Shown here piece after piece: positions 36,305 through 48,667 of a stretch of DNA of 64,000 bases (positions are counted from its first letter, which is position 1; each line of letters begins with the position of its first letter). Under the pieces are notes generated by a model that saw only the letters and a list, made by a program, of their open reading frames with translations, made no database searches and was not told where the DNA came from. The stretch comes from Tetradesmus obliquus (taxonomy: Eukaryota > Chlorophyta > Chlorophyceae > Sphaeropleales > Scenedesmaceae). Position numbers and translations under genes: made by a program. Where the stretch lies: NCBI GenBank assembly GCA_030272155.1, contig CP126194.1, positions 248,001 to 312,000 on the forward strand, given 5' to 3'.

Positions 36305-39300
36305 ATGGGTATCTTTGACAAATTGAAAAATAAAAAGAAGGATAAAGCAGACGGCAACCCTACTAGCACCAAGCCCAAGAAGGACAAGCAGCAGCAGCAG
36401 GACTCCGAGGACTTCTCTGGCTCTGAGTACACAGACGATGACGACGAGCGTGTGCACAGCTTTGAGATCGGCCAGGAGGACTACCTGGTGCAGGTGGCAC
36501 TCGCCACAAGCGCCCAGGACTACCAGCACCAAGCAGAGAACGGCACTGTAGCAGCAGCTGCGCCGGGCGCGTCAGAGGTGTCTTGGAAGTACTGGCGGGA
36601 TGAGCGGTGAGCTGCAGCGCTGGCAGATGCAATTCAGCTATACGAAACCCTTGCAGAACCAGCGTCAAGGCTGTCCTGCAAGCCTCAGCACCAGCTGCCA
36701 GCACATGCGCGGTTGCCCACCAACCTGTCCTGCCAGGGACTTCTGCTGCGTCACCCCACTGCTGCAATGCCTGCCGCTGCTGCTGCTGCTGCTGCTGCTG
36801 GCCCCACCAGGCTGGACTATAGTGACGTGGTGGCTGATGGCTTCCATGAGCCGCTGGGCGACTTCCCCGAGGTGGTGGACAAGGGCGGCTTCCCCACGCT
36901 GGCGCAGCTGCGCCACGTGACGCCCTTCGAGGCGGACGCGCGCGAGGTGGGGTTAGGGGCAGCAGCAGCGGATGCAGCGGCAGTGGCATCAGCAGTGCTA
37001 AGGCGGCAGAGCCACGCGTGTTGCCTGCTGATGGTACACAGTAGCAAGCTCTGTGTACATGGGATAGCAGCAGCAGTGCGGTGACGCTGGCATGGCACCT
37101 GCAGCAGCAGCCAGCATAGAACGCAGGTGCGCAGCAATGGCTGTAGCTTCGCATGCCTGAAGGTGTTTGCCGACCCTATGTTGAAGGCTTGGTGTGCATA
37201 CATACCGCTGAGCTGCACCAATGCCTGCTGCTTGCCGCTGCTGCTGAATGCAGGTCATCGTGGTGAACCGCATCACCGACCCGCAGCTGCAGCAGGCAGA
37301 GGGCGAGGCAGTGGCAGCAGTGGCGGCGGCAGCGCAGTACGGCGACGTGCAGAAAGTGCAGGTGCGCCTATGCAAGCAAGGGCATGCAGTGTTCCTGCAA
37401 GGTGCATAGCGGCACGCTCCCCAGGAGATGCAGTGCCAGCGGCAGCTAGCAGCAGTGCCTATGTTGCTGCTCCTGCTGCTCCGCTGGTAGTGCAGCACCA
37501 CATTGGCTGCAGCCAGCTGTGTGCTGCGCAAGTGCAGCAAGCACAGTATAGCTGTGCATTCTGGGCCCCAGACAGCAGCAGCTGAGCGGTACGCTTTCCT
37601 TCGCTTTGCTGCACCCATCCGCGCTGCAGCTGCATGCTCACTCCCCTCTGCTTCTGTGCTGCGCTCACTGCTGCAGGCGCTGGCAGCGTTTGTGGCGGTG
37701 CGCCTGGGCGGGCCCTGCTCTGACGAGGCGGCCCTCGCGCAGCGCTACGCGGCAGCCACAGCCCCCCTCAAGGAGCAGGCCAAGTCCCTCATCCTGCCCA
37801 TGGGCCAGCTGCTGCAGCTGCGCATCGGCGCAGGCCGCCACCGTGCACTGCTGTTTAAGGCCTTGGCAGACTCCATGGGCCTGCCCAGTAGCATTGCAAA
37901 AGGCCTGGCGCATGTGGGCAGCGAGAGCAGCGCTGCTGTGTGTGTCAAGGTGGCTGGCAGCCCGCATCATTTGGACCTGGTGGTGGCCCCGGGGCTGCTC
38001 ACGCCGCTGCGCGCAGGACTGCCCACCATCCCGCCAGGTGAGGGGCCGCTGCTGCGCTGTGCATGTGTGGGTGTGGTGTGACTGATGTTGCCTGTGCAGT
38101 GCCTGGGTTCATGGTTACAGCCTGCTGGCAGCGCAGCATGCAAGGTCACATGCTGTACATGCCCTGCACAGTGCAGCACATGCAAGGTCACATGCTGTAC
38201 ATGCCCTGCACAGTGCAGCACATGCAAGGTCACATGCTGTACATGCCCTGCACTTGCCGCCGTTGGGCATCGTGTGCCAATGCATGAGCAAGCGTGCGAT
38301 GCACGTCAGCAGCTCACTTATCCACTGTTGCCATTGCTCAGCGTTTAAGTTGGCGTGTCGATGCGGTTACATCGCTGCATGCTGCCTGCCTTGCTGCCGC
38401 CGCTGCAGTCAACCTGCACTCCTTCGGCGCCGGCAGCAGTGCTGCAGCAGCAGCGCAGCAGCCTATGTACAGCAGCGGCTACGGCGCAGGGCACAGCAGC
38501 AACGCGGCAGCAGCAGCAGCAGGTAATAGCAGCGGCTATCCGCGGCACACCGCAGCAGCAGGCGGCGGGGTGCTGCGGCATGCTGCCAGCCAGCCGCCGC
38601 CTACATCAGCAGCTGACGGTGGCTCCAGCCCCTTCCAGCCTGCTGCGCGCAGCAACTCTGGGCCTGGCGGCGGGCCTCGCAGCAGCATGCCCGACATGAT
38701 CAGCCTGCATGATGAGTCAGCAGAGTACAGCTACGGCCAGGCCAGCAGCATGCTGAGCCAGGCCAGCGGGCTCAGCCAGCAGAGCGGCATGCTGAGTCAG
38801 ATAAGTAACATAACAGATGACGAGCTGACTCCCGCAGCCGCCAGCAGCCACCAGCAGCAGCTGCACCAGCAGCACTTGCGGCAGCAGCAACAGCTACAAC
38901 AGCAGCAGCAGCAGTTGCAACAGCAGCAGCAGCAGAGACGAGGCACATTGCCAGACCTGTTCAGCTCGCTGTCTGTCGCAGACGGCAGCGGCGGGCTGCA
39001 GCCAGCGCCAGGCGCGCACTACGCGTACCTGCAGCAGCATCACCAGCAGCAGCCGTCGCCGCAACCCTCCCTGCAGCAGCAGCAGCAACAGCGCCAGCAT
39101 CACCACCAGCCGCAGCAGCAGCAGCAGCAGTACGTGCACCGCCAGCAGCAGCAGCATCACCACCAGCAGCCGGCGCCGCACCCTGCGCTGTCGCTGGTGG
39201 CTGCGCATGCCGCGTGGGAGATCGACCCGAGTGAGATCAGCCTGGGCCAGCGCATCGGCATTGGCAGCTACGGCGAGGTGTACAAGGCCATGTGGCGCGG

Positions 39301-40304
39301 CACCGAGGTGGCTGTGAAGCGCTTCCTGGAGCAGAACCTGAGCCCGCAGCTGGTGCAGGTGCGGTCCGGGTATAGCAGCGCTGCTGTGAGGGGTGGGAGG
39401 GGTGGTGGTATCGGCTTGGGCAGGTGTGGGAGCAGCTGCGAAGGGTGTCGTGACAGCGCCACTGCAGGTGCTGGGGGCCGCAACAGCGGTGGCGGCCATG
39501 CTGGCAGTTGAAAAGCGCGGTGGCAACAGCAGGTGGAGGGAGAGGCCCTGGTGGAAGGTTTTGGCATTAGCAGGCCCAGCTGATGCCTCGTGGTGCTGAT
39601 GTGCTGTACATATATGAATATGCTCCGCTCTGCCCTCCCTCTGCTTCTTATCGAATGACCAGCATTTAAGGGCAGATGTGGTGTGCTCATGCGCACGCAC
39701 GGGCGGCTGACAGCACTCTGCTGTTGCCGTCCGCTGCTGCCCCGTCCCCGTTCCTTCTCTTGCGGGAGTCCAAGGACGAGGTGGACATCATGGCTGACAC
39801 CACCCTTCTGCTGCTGCCCCTGCTGCTGCTGCCACATGATCGCCGCGATCCTGCGGCAGGAGTTCAAGGACGAGGTGGACATCATGGCTGACACCATCCT
39901 GCTGCTGCTGCTGCTGCTGCCACGTGATTGCAGGAGTTCAAGAACGAGGTGGACATCATGGCTGACACCACCCTGCTGCTGCCACTGCTGCTGCTGCCAC
40001 GTGATTGCAGGAGTTCAAGGACGAGGTGGACATCATGGCTGACACCACCCTGCTGCTGCCACTGCTGCTGCTGCCACGTGATTGCAGGAGTTCAAGGACG
40101 AGGTGGACATCATGGCGCGGCTGCGCCACCCCAACGTGGTGCTCTTCATGGGCGCGGTCATGCAGGCGCACCAGCTGGCCATCGTGACGCAGTTCATCCC
40201 GCGGGGGAGCCTGTTCAGGTTGCTGCACCGCTCCAAGGCGGACCTGGACCCGCGGCGGCGGCTGCAGATGGCGCTGGACATCGCGCGCGGTGCGGAGGGG
40301 TTAT

Positions 40305-40370
<66 letters not shown>

Positions 40371-42186
40371 GGTGTGTGCCTATGGCTAGAGTGGTTTTCT
40401 TAGCATCAAAGGTGGCGGTGGATGGCGGCTGCCAGATGTTTGCTGGTGGCACTGCACAGATGGCGCTTGAAAAACTGCGGTGTGGCTGCAGATGGCGCTG
40501 GACATCGCGCGCGGTGAGCGGACTGACGGCGGCTGCTGCAGGGGTGTGTGCCTATGGCTAGAGTGGTTTTCAGATGATTGAAGGTGGCGGTGGATGGCGG
40601 GGGCTGGCATGTGCCTCTGTGGCAGTGCACAGACAGGCGCTGGACATCAGCCGCTGTGAGAGGGCTGGTAGTGGCTGCTGGTATGTGTGTGTTTGGCCAG
40701 TGTGTATCCTGTCTACGAAACGCCGGCGCTGCTGTTGCATCAAGTGGCTGCTCTGTGACTGAACACTTGCAAACCACAGGTCTGCTGCAGCTGATTGATG
40801 TCTAGCACTGACTTGTCTGCGTGCCTGCTCTGCTTCCTGTGCGCCTGCTGTGCTGGTGCCCCCCGCAGGCATGAACTACCTGCACACCAGCACGCCCGTC
40901 ATCGTGCACAGGGACCTCAAGAGCCCCAACCTGCTGGTGGACAGGGACTGGACCGTCAAGGTGGGCGATGGACGGGACACGACGCACGCCAGCCAGCCAT
41001 AGGGAGTGTGGGTTCACCTGCACTGCTGTGGTGTCCGCAGATCAACCAGCGCGTGATGGCCGATGCTTGGCAGGGCTGGGCAACATGAGCGTCGGGCCTT
41101 CGCTCCTATGTGCAGGGCTGACCTTGTCACCCGCTGACACCCATCATCGCAGCAGCACTGTGTAGCAGCAGGCGCTTATTGCCATCATTATGTCACCTGC
41201 ATGCCCTGCCCTGCCCTGCCGGTCCCCGTTTCCCCCCCCCCCTCCCCCCCGCAGGTGTGTGACTTTGGCCTGTCCCGTGTCAAGTCCGCCACCTTCCTCA
41301 CCTCCAAGAGCCACGGAGGCACCCCGGAGTGGATGGCCCCGGAGATCCTGCGCAACGAGCCCAGCGATGAGAAGGCTGACGTGTACAGCTTTGGCGTGGT
41401 GCTGTACGAGCTGGTCACATGCAGCGAGCCGTGGACCAGCCTCAACCCCATGCAGGTGAGGGTAGTGGCGTGGATGCGCTGCTTGGGCCAGGCGGGGGGG
41501 GGGGGGGGGGTGTGGGGGGGCGGGTAATGGGCCATGCAGGCTGCAGTGAGCTGCAGCAAGCCGTGGACCAGCCTCAATCACATGCAGGTGTGGCTAGGTG
41601 ACGTGGATGCGCCGCTTGGGCCAGGCGGGGCGGGGTGTGGGGTCGGGTACCGGGTCACGGCTTGATGCGTGCTTCATTGGTTGGTTCGGCTGCATCGCTG
41701 CATCCACTGGTGATTTGTCATGATGCAGTATGTGCGTTTCCTGGTGCATATAGTCCTTGTCATCCCTGCTCTCCCCTCAATCCTTCTGTTCTGCCCCTGC
41801 TGCCGCTGCGTCAGGTGGTGGGTGCGGTGGGCTTTGCCGGGCAGCGCCTGGCGCTCCCCCCAGGGCTGGATAGCCAGGTGGCAGGCATCATCAACAGCTG
41901 CTGGGCCAGCAAGCCGGCTGACAGGCCCAGCTTTGCGCAGCTGCTGGAGCGGCTGAGGGCCTTCAAGGAACTGCCAGCCTGCCCACACCCGCCAGCAGCA
42001 GCAGCAGCAGCAGATGGCAGCAGCGGCGGCCTGGCAGCAGTAGCGGCGGCAGCCAGGAGCAGCAGCGGCGGGGGTGCTGGAGGCAGCGGCGGCGGTGCTG
42101 GCGGTGTTGCGCGGCAGGGCAGCGCGCTGGCTGCTGCTGGCAGCAGCGGCGTGCAGCAGCAGGAGCAGCCGCTGATCATGCTGTAG
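36305..42186 (+). CDS. CTR1/EDR1-like Raf-type MAPKKK
   Basis: There are nine exons: 36305-36606, 36811-36946, 37254-37361, 37677-38037, 38409-39358, 40088-40289, 40869-40960, 41255-41455 and 41815-42186. All phases agree and the product is 907 residues. Exons 2-4 match an EDR1-type regulatory domain. Exon 5 holds a long Gln/Ala/His-rich linker and the start of the kinase domain, with the glycine loop [14 protein letters not shown] and AVK lysine. HRDLKSPN is in exon 7, DFGLS and GTPEWMAPE in exon 8, and the C-lobe in exon 9. Relatives in plants act in ethylene, defence and stress signalling; the pathway here is unknown. Several introns carry duplicated exon edges. Confidence 0.93.
38137..38255. 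repeat. 42-bp tandem repeat in MAPKKK intron 4
   Basis: The motif starting CAAGGTCACATGCTGTACAT recurs at 38141, 38183 and 38225, about 2.7 copies and nearly identical. Each unit contains short self-complementary pieces (TGTACA, TGCACAGTGCA). Confidence 0.93.
39766..40121. repeat. Five-fold tandem duplication of the exon 6 acceptor and exon start
   Basis: The words CAAGGACGAGGTGGACATCAT (one copy CAAGAACG) begin at 39771, 39865, 39939, 40016 and 40093; spacings are 94, 74, 77 and 77 bp. The last is the true start of kinase exon 6 (GAG at 40088). Copies 2 to 4 keep an AG acceptor before GAGTTC; copy 1 has GCGG instead. Between copies lie CTG runs. Use of an upstream acceptor would read out of frame, since 77 is not a multiple of three. 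Confidence 0.93.
40264..40700. repeat. Duplicated exon 6 end and intron start in MAPKKK intron 6
   Basis: The last coding bases of exon 6 (GCAGATGGCGCTGGACATCG) recur at 40488, followed by GTGAGC, a stronger donor than the genuine GTGCGG. The word GGTGTGTGCC followed by TATGGCTAGAGTGG occurs at 40371 and 40543. A weaker third copy follows near 40630. The first copy has a long CTG expansion at about 40311-40370. Confidence 0.88.
41420..41640. repeat. Duplicated exon 8 end in MAPKKK intron 8
   Basis: The end of exon 8 (CCGTGGACCAGCCTCAA, then CATGCAG and GTG) recurs about 132 bp downstream near 41553-41590, followed by the same GGCGTGGATGCG-like intron start and a G-rich tract. Confidence 0.9.
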
Positions 42187-43328
42187 GCCTGACTGCATTT
42201 TTGCAATTGGAGTGGCTGGCATGGCGATGAGCTTATAAGCTAATGTGCTAGTGCCATTGGGGTATGACTGACAGTCCGGCAGCCACTGTCACAAGGCACG
42301 ACTGCACTGTGCTCAACATCTGGTGTGCAATGTGCTCAGCTGTTGGCTGTTGTGGCGGTGCACGCGAGATGTGCAGATGTCACATGGTCACATGTAGGAA
42401 TTAGGTGGTGTTGCGCTGTGTGTGCTGTGCTGCTAGCATGCTGGTTGAGCATTTTTTTGTCGTCAAAGTGTTGCTGCCTGTTGGTCGTGGTTTTGTTTTC
42501 TGGTAACGTCCGCAGACCCTTGCGGCAATGCTATGATACGTTGCCAGCCATTAAAATGTGGGTGGGAGCTGCGTGGTAATCTACTGGAGTGCAGACACGT
42601 ATTGGGCATGCCGTCTCCTCATGCCGGGTGTCGGGGTGAGCTGTTACTGGCAGAACTTGGCTTGCTGTGCAATAAGGATGTGTCATTGATGCTAGCAGTG
42701 CTGCATCACTCTGTGCAGCACCTGATGCTGCTGCTGTTGGGACCTGCTGTAACAGCAGTCGTTGAGACATACGGCTGCTGTAGGAATTATGGCCTGCAAT
42801 CGCCTTGCAAGGGCCTTCGTTGTGGCTGCCAGCCTGTGCGCATTTTGACACCTTTGGAGCTTGGGTAACCGTCATTCATCGTCAACTTTCAACATCACAT
42901 TTCAAATCGTGTCACTGTTTGTCAACTTTGTGGGTTGGGGAGTTCAAATTGTGAAGTCCACACTGCAGACTTCGCACAGCAAAATTCCAAACACCCTCGT
43001 AAGTAAATGGATTCCTCGCTCACGAGAATGTTATGTAAGCAGCTAAAGCTGGTCAGTAGCTGTTCCGTTCAAGACATCCAGCACAGCATGCCTGCTGCTG
43101 TGAACAGCAGCAACGCTGACAGCACCGGGCCAACCCGCATTGTGATTAACAACCATAGGCCAGTGTTCATAGGGCAAGGCCTAGGCAGCGGGCCTATAGC
43201 AGGCAGGATCAATTTGCCTGGGCAACGCCATGTTTGGGTGCAAGGCGTTCAGGGCTGTTGAACACAGGCAGCACCAGCAACGATGCCTGCGCTCAGCGTC
43301 ATTGACTGAGCGCAAGGCAACAGCGGCC
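42187..43328. other. Convergent intergenic region
   Basis: It lies between the 3' ends of the kinase gene and the minus-strand gene at 43329. Short frames such as 43007-43261 show no motif. Nothing else is recognised. Confidence 0.5.
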
Positions 43329-45510
43329 TTAGGGGCCCTGGAGGGTGTAGCAGATCAGCTCAGAGCTCGTCAGCAGCAGGAGGCACGCTGTTGTGCTGGC
43401 ACCCTGTGATGCCGCGCCGCCATTTGCTGCTGCTGCTGCTGCTCCGCTGTCCCTGCCCTGCAGTAGGCGTGCACCCAGCACCCGGCTGCCTGCTGGCAGC
43501 TCCATGTCGAGGATCTGCAAGAAAACACGGCAGCAGCAGCAGCAGTCGTCGGCACGTGCATTACCGTGCACATCATCGCATGTAAAAAGGGTGTTGCGGA
43601 ACATCAGCAGAGTTCGCATGTTACCTCGCTGGATGCACACTCTGTTTGGGTTTGTCTGCAGCGAAGTCCGCAGCCTGCTTGCTTTAAAAGTTGTGCACTC
43701 GTATGGCTGCCGCCTCACCTGCTGCTGGCCGTGCTGCTGCTGTGCACTCGGCTGACCGTACAGGTAGGCATACTTCTGGCCTTCCACCAGCACGCCACAC
43801 ACAGGGCTGCAGCTGTCGCCTGCGCAGCAAGCAGCAGCAGCAGCAGTAGCATAGGAAGTGCATGTGATCACCACTAGCAGCATGATGCAGCGGAAGCGCG
43901 CCGACGCAGTGCGCAGCAAACTAGAAGCCGTGTACGGTGCATTGTGAAGTGCAGCCGCACGCGCAAGCATGCATTGATGCACGAAGTTCTGCCTGTTGCA
44001 AGATGCGCGCTGACAGACATGCACGACGGCCGTGCTGCAGCCTGTTGCAAGATGCGCGCTGACAGACATGCACGACGGCCGTGCTGCAGCCTGTTGTAAG
44101 ATGCGCGCTGACAGACATGCACGACGGCCGTGCTGCAGCCTGTTCATCCACAGCAGCAGCAGCACCCCAGTCCTGCCTCTCACCCAGCAGCAGGTGGCGC
44201 CGCTGCGTCTTGCCAGACACCACATACGCCAGCGCTGGCAGGTACGCCTGGTGGCACAGCGCCACACACCAGCCGCCAGTGCTGCTGCTGCTGCTGCTGC
44301 CAGCAGCCGCCATTTCCCCAGGGCTGCTGAGCTGAGCTGACACCAAAGCACAGTCCACATCATCCGACAGCCCCAGCAGCAGCCCAGGCTGGGCCTGCCC
44401 GCTGCTGCCAGGCGCTGACGCCGCCACTGCAAGCAGCCGGTGCGGCGCACACGGCACGCACGAGGCAAGTGCGAGTGGCTGCGGCGCTGGGCTGCTGCTC
44501 GCTGCTGCTCCGTCAGCATCTGTCGCTGCTGCTGCTGCTGCTGCTGCTGGTGTGAAGAGCATGACGTCCACCGCCAGCTCAGCGTCACTGAGAGAGTCCC
44601 CAGGGCCCGACTCCTTGAACACGTCAGTCCACTGCTGCTGCGGCAGCTCACCTGCAGCAGCAGTGGCAGCGCAGTGGTAGCAGGGGCGGGGGCAGTGGTG
44701 CCAATGGTAACAGGGTCAATTCACAAGCATTTACAGCGCATGCATTATCTGCTGGCTCCTCCAACCCCTTATATACCATACTACCGCCCAGTTGACAATG
44801 TCACTCTCACAGCTGAGCAGTGCAGCCAGCAGCAAGGCCGTGTGCCACACCAGCAGAAGCAATTGCTGGACAGCAACCAACAGTTTTGCAGCAACCGAAG
44901 GGCAAGCGCGCAACGACATGCCCCATGGCCCAATCGCCACCGGCACCCCCAGCCAGCCGCCCACCTAGCGCCTCCTGTGAGCTGAACTGAGCCAGCCTGG
45001 CAGCAGCCTGCTGCAGCGTGCGCGGGTCGATATCCATGTCCTCATCAAGGCCAGCAGCAGCAGCAGCAGCAGCTGCAGCTGCACCAGCAGTGCCATTGGC
45101 AGTACTGCCAGCAGGCTGGTCTTGTGCTGCTGTGAAAGCAAGTGGCGCACGCGGCGCGGCCTCTGACTTGGCAGGTGCTGCGCCTGCAGCATAGCCTGCG
45201 GTGCACATCACACACAGCAGCTGGGTGAGGGGCCATGCTGCATCAGCTGCTTCAAATGGTCTGGGCAATGCGGCGCAAGCAGCACCCACAACACACATTG
45301 CACTATATGATGCGTGACACACCAACACACAGTGCATCAGGAAGGTGGCAGGGTTGCTGTGCAAGCCGCTGGCGGTGGCCAAGAATTCACAGGCTGCAGT
45401 GCTGCAAAATGCGCTGCACGATCCATCAAAGGATAAACACTTCATTGACTGCAGCAGCTGCTTAAAAAGCTGACAGATTCTTCTTGCGATGGTGCAGATG
45501 CTGCAGCTGC

Positions 45511-45561
<51 letters not shown>

Positions 45562-46244
45562 CTGGCCCAGCCCACCTGCTGGCAGCTCATCCTCTTCCAA
45601 GGCAGGCTCGCCAACCAGCAGCAGCGCCTCACACCCGCCACCAGCAGCACCCGCAGCAGCAGCAGCAGCAGCAGCGAGTGCAGCAGCAGGGGGCCCTTTT
45701 GACAGCATCAGCAGCTGGCTGCTCACCACCTGCAGCGCATGCCCCGCCTGCTGCTGCTGCTGCCGCTGTACACTGCTGCCGGCTGCTGCTGGAGGTGGCG
45801 AGGCCTGCAGTGTGACCAGCCACAGCTCACACACGCCACGCAGCTGGCCTGCAGGAGCACGCGCACCGCTGCTACTGCTGCTGCTGCTGCTGTCGAGGGT
45901 CCTCAGTGCGGACAGCACAGCCCTGATGTGGCCTGCAGCAGTGGAGCGCACAGGAGGGACGGCAGGCACGCAGGCAAACAACATCACAGGCGATGGTGCA
46001 AGGAGCCACAGGATCAGCTGCGGTACCTGCTGCGCACAAACATTGCAGTACAGTAGCTGGCTTTGTGCCAGGCCGCATGCATACGCGTCGGCCATCTCAC
46101 TGCAGCAGCACCCCCTTGCTGCGCATGCAATGCTTCCACCCACCTGTGGGGGCCAGCCAGCCAGCCTCAATAGTGAAGGGCCGCACGCCAACAGACGGGG
46201 GCCGCGGCCGCAGAGGGAACACAGGCTGCGATGGCACCACTGCA

Positions 46245-46285
<41 letters not shown>

Positions 46286-46827
46286 CGATCATTCAGCAGC
46301 TGCCTGGGGTTGTCAAGCACACCATGGTCTGCTTATATGGTGTGAAGAGCGGCCCTGGGAAGCTCACACAGACAGGTGCTGCAAGGGAGCCTCTGTTATG
46401 ATGTGGGTGGTGCTGTGAGCAGCAGGTGAGCAGCTGCTGCCAGTTTCGCAATCTGAGGGCTGGGACACAGCTGCGCCACTCACTGCTGCCATCCTGTGCC
46501 TGCTGCAGCAGCAGCAAGTCGCCTTTGCCAGTGGACACCAGCATCATGCCAGCTGTTGCTGCAGTGCCACCAGGACCAGCAGTGCCTGCTGCTGCTGCTT
46601 GGCTACCGCCTGCTGGCTGTGGCGCAGCTGCTGCTGTTGGTGCCTGCAGCACTGCCAGTGAGCAGTCCAGTGCCGCCTCCAGTGCTATGCCCAGCAGAGG
46701 GTCATGTGATGCAGCAGGGATATCTGCAAGGAGGAGGCAGCAGTCAGATTATGGCGCCTCATGCTGCAATCACTTCATCTTTGACGCGTGAGGTGCATGT
46801 CCACTGGGAGTGCATATGCTGTGGTGC

Positions 46828-46880
<53 letters not shown>

Positions 46881-47179
46881 CCTGCCAGGGGCAGCAGCTG
46901 CACATCTCCTGAAGCGCCCGACACTAAAGCATTTATTACCACTGACTGCCCGTGATTAGACGTTGCCACGAACAGGCGGCCCTGGCTCTCGATCAGGTGG
47001 TTCCGAAGTACAGATGCCTTGGTGTGCAGGAAGTCCACGGCATCACCGGCGCCCTGGTACACCTGCCCTGGCAGGTGTAGGCATACTCGATTTTTTACGA
47101 AGTCACTGCCGAGTTTCCAGCTCTCAAACTGCGGATTTTGGAGCTTTCTGTTCAGCGACAGACTGGTGTTGCTGGGCAT
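43329..47179 (-). CDS. Unrecognised multi-exon gene, Ala/Gln-rich
   Basis: The 3' half is well supported and frames join: 45195-44965, 44651-44184, 43819-43719 and 43514-43329 (stop), each GT-AG. A preceding exon ends at about 45450 and starts at 45932 or near 46037. It includes a run of about 19 Gln. The 5' part has exon 47179-46882 and a second from 46723 to 46484 or further; their link to the rest is unresolved. The product would be about 700 residues. Repeated strand-like hydrophobic blocks (GRLFVATSN, GMMLVSTGKGDLLLL, GQKYAYLYG, LLLLTSSELICYTL) suggest a beta-propeller, but I cannot name a family. A truncated duplicate of its 5' part lies at 48597-49237. Confidence 0.6.
43992..44145. repeat. 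49-bp tandem repeat, three copies
   Basis: The unit CCTGTTGCAAGATGCGCGCT and following bases starts at 43992, 44041 and 44090, with a partial copy at 44139. It lies in the intron of the minus-strand gene, between the exons ending at 44184 and beginning at 43819. Confidence 0.93.
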
Positions 47180-48056
47180 GGCTGCTCACGACGACAATAA
47201 GTTCGGCGCAGATCGATTTGAAGCTCCTGCCTTTGAAATAAGCGATTTTGCAACGCCTAGTATGCCAAGTGCCTTAGGTTGGGTTATGCAGAGGTCCAAG
47301 CTTTCAAACCCGTTCAAAGCAGTGCTGACAAGTGGGGCTGCAACGTGTTCAAGACAGGGGTGCGTTTTTCGCACACGATGAGTATGCAGAATCGGTCACA
47401 TAATACTTGACTTTTTGTCAGATCCGTCTCTTGCGTTCACTGGTGCAGCGACGGCATGCACACCTGCTTCAAGCAGCAAATCACACTGCCATGTTTAGGG
47501 AACCAGGAAGAAAGTAATGGATTGATGTTGATTATGCTGCGGCTTTTGCAAGGGTTCATTGCCTTGCAACGCACTGGTTGTGCGCAAAGCATCGTTTAGC
47601 AGTAGCAGCAGGCCAACACAACACTCCCAAGGGACAACTTTCACTGTAGCTGCCCAAGGGCGGGGCCCTATGCAGCCAACACGAGCTGCAATATTGATGG
47701 TACTGTGTACAGCTAGTTTCATGCAGGCTGCAACCGGCCACTGTGTGGATCTGAGGCCGCACATGGGGTCAGCAGCAGCGCGCCTCGACGTGCAGCACCC
47801 TCATCATTGCCCTGCCCTGAAGAAGGCAGCATGGCAGGCCCTGCTAGCACTTTGGTCGCCTGTTGAACTCATCATCAACTGCACCAGCAGCGAGGTGTGC
47901 AGCTTGTTGTTCTGAGACCTGGCATGCAGCCATGCGGAGCGTCCAATGTTGTGCATGCTGTGATGTCCTACTGCAGCTGTCAAGGGTTGGGGGCCACCTG
48001 CTGGGCGTGCGTATCATACGTTAAGGGCTACTACAGCCCGGTGTGCTGAAAAACAT
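47180..48056. other. Region without a firm gene
   Basis: It holds a 118-codon plus-strand frame (47559-47915) with a hydrophobic stretch but no recognisable motif or splice signals. It may contain the 5' UTR or further upstream exons of the minus-strand gene. Confidence 0.4.
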
Positions 48057-48596
48057 GTCAAATCTCAAAGCCATTGCTGCAGTGAGCTGAAAGATCGGTC
48101 CGTTGACGCCTTGAGATAACGAATATTCGCTATCTTCCCCCCGGCTGTTTAACACACAGCGCTGCAGGAGCCAGCCCAGGAGGCCGATTCAAATAAAATG
48201 GCACAGCCAAACCTTGATTCATGCAGCCATAACCACATGCTTCAATCCTCAAAGACATTGCTGCAGTGAGCTGAAAGATCGGTCCGTTGACGCCTTGAGA
48301 TAACGAATATTCACTATCTTTCCCCCGGCTGTTTAACACACAGCGCTGCAGGAGCCAGACCAGGAGGCCCATTCAAATAAACTGGCACAGCCAAACCTTG
48401 ATTCATGCAGCCATAAACACATGTTTCAATTCTCAAAGACATTGCTGCAGTGAGCTGAAAGATCGGTCCGTTGACGCCTTAAGATAACGAATATTTGCTG
48501 TCTTCCCCCCCGATGTTTAACACACAGCGCTGCAGGAGCCAGCCCAGGAAGCCCATTTAAATAAACTGGCACAGCCAAACCTTGATTCATGCAGCC
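48057..48596. repeat. 184-bp tandem repeat, about three copies
   Basis: The word ATTGCTGCAGTGAGCTGAAA begins at 48073, 48257 and 48441. Copies differ by scattered substitutions. The third copy runs directly into the pseudogene fragment at CATGCAGCCACTCACTG near 48588. Confidence 0.93.
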
Positions 48597-48634
48597 ACTC
48601 ACTGCTGCCATCCTGTGCCTGTTGGCTGTGGTTC

Positions 48635-48667
<33 letters not shown>

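Noticed and set aside
39683-40389. Plus-strand frames through the kinase intron 5 repeats
   Set aside because: They come from CTG runs and repeated exon starts read in wrong frames.
43007-43261. 84-codon plus-strand frame
   Set aside because: Short, no motif, no splice context; could be an exon but cannot be supported.
45484-45815. Poly-Leu/poly-Ala frames on plus strand
   Set aside because: Shadows of a CAG run that encodes Gln on the minus strand, within a frame-consistent exon.
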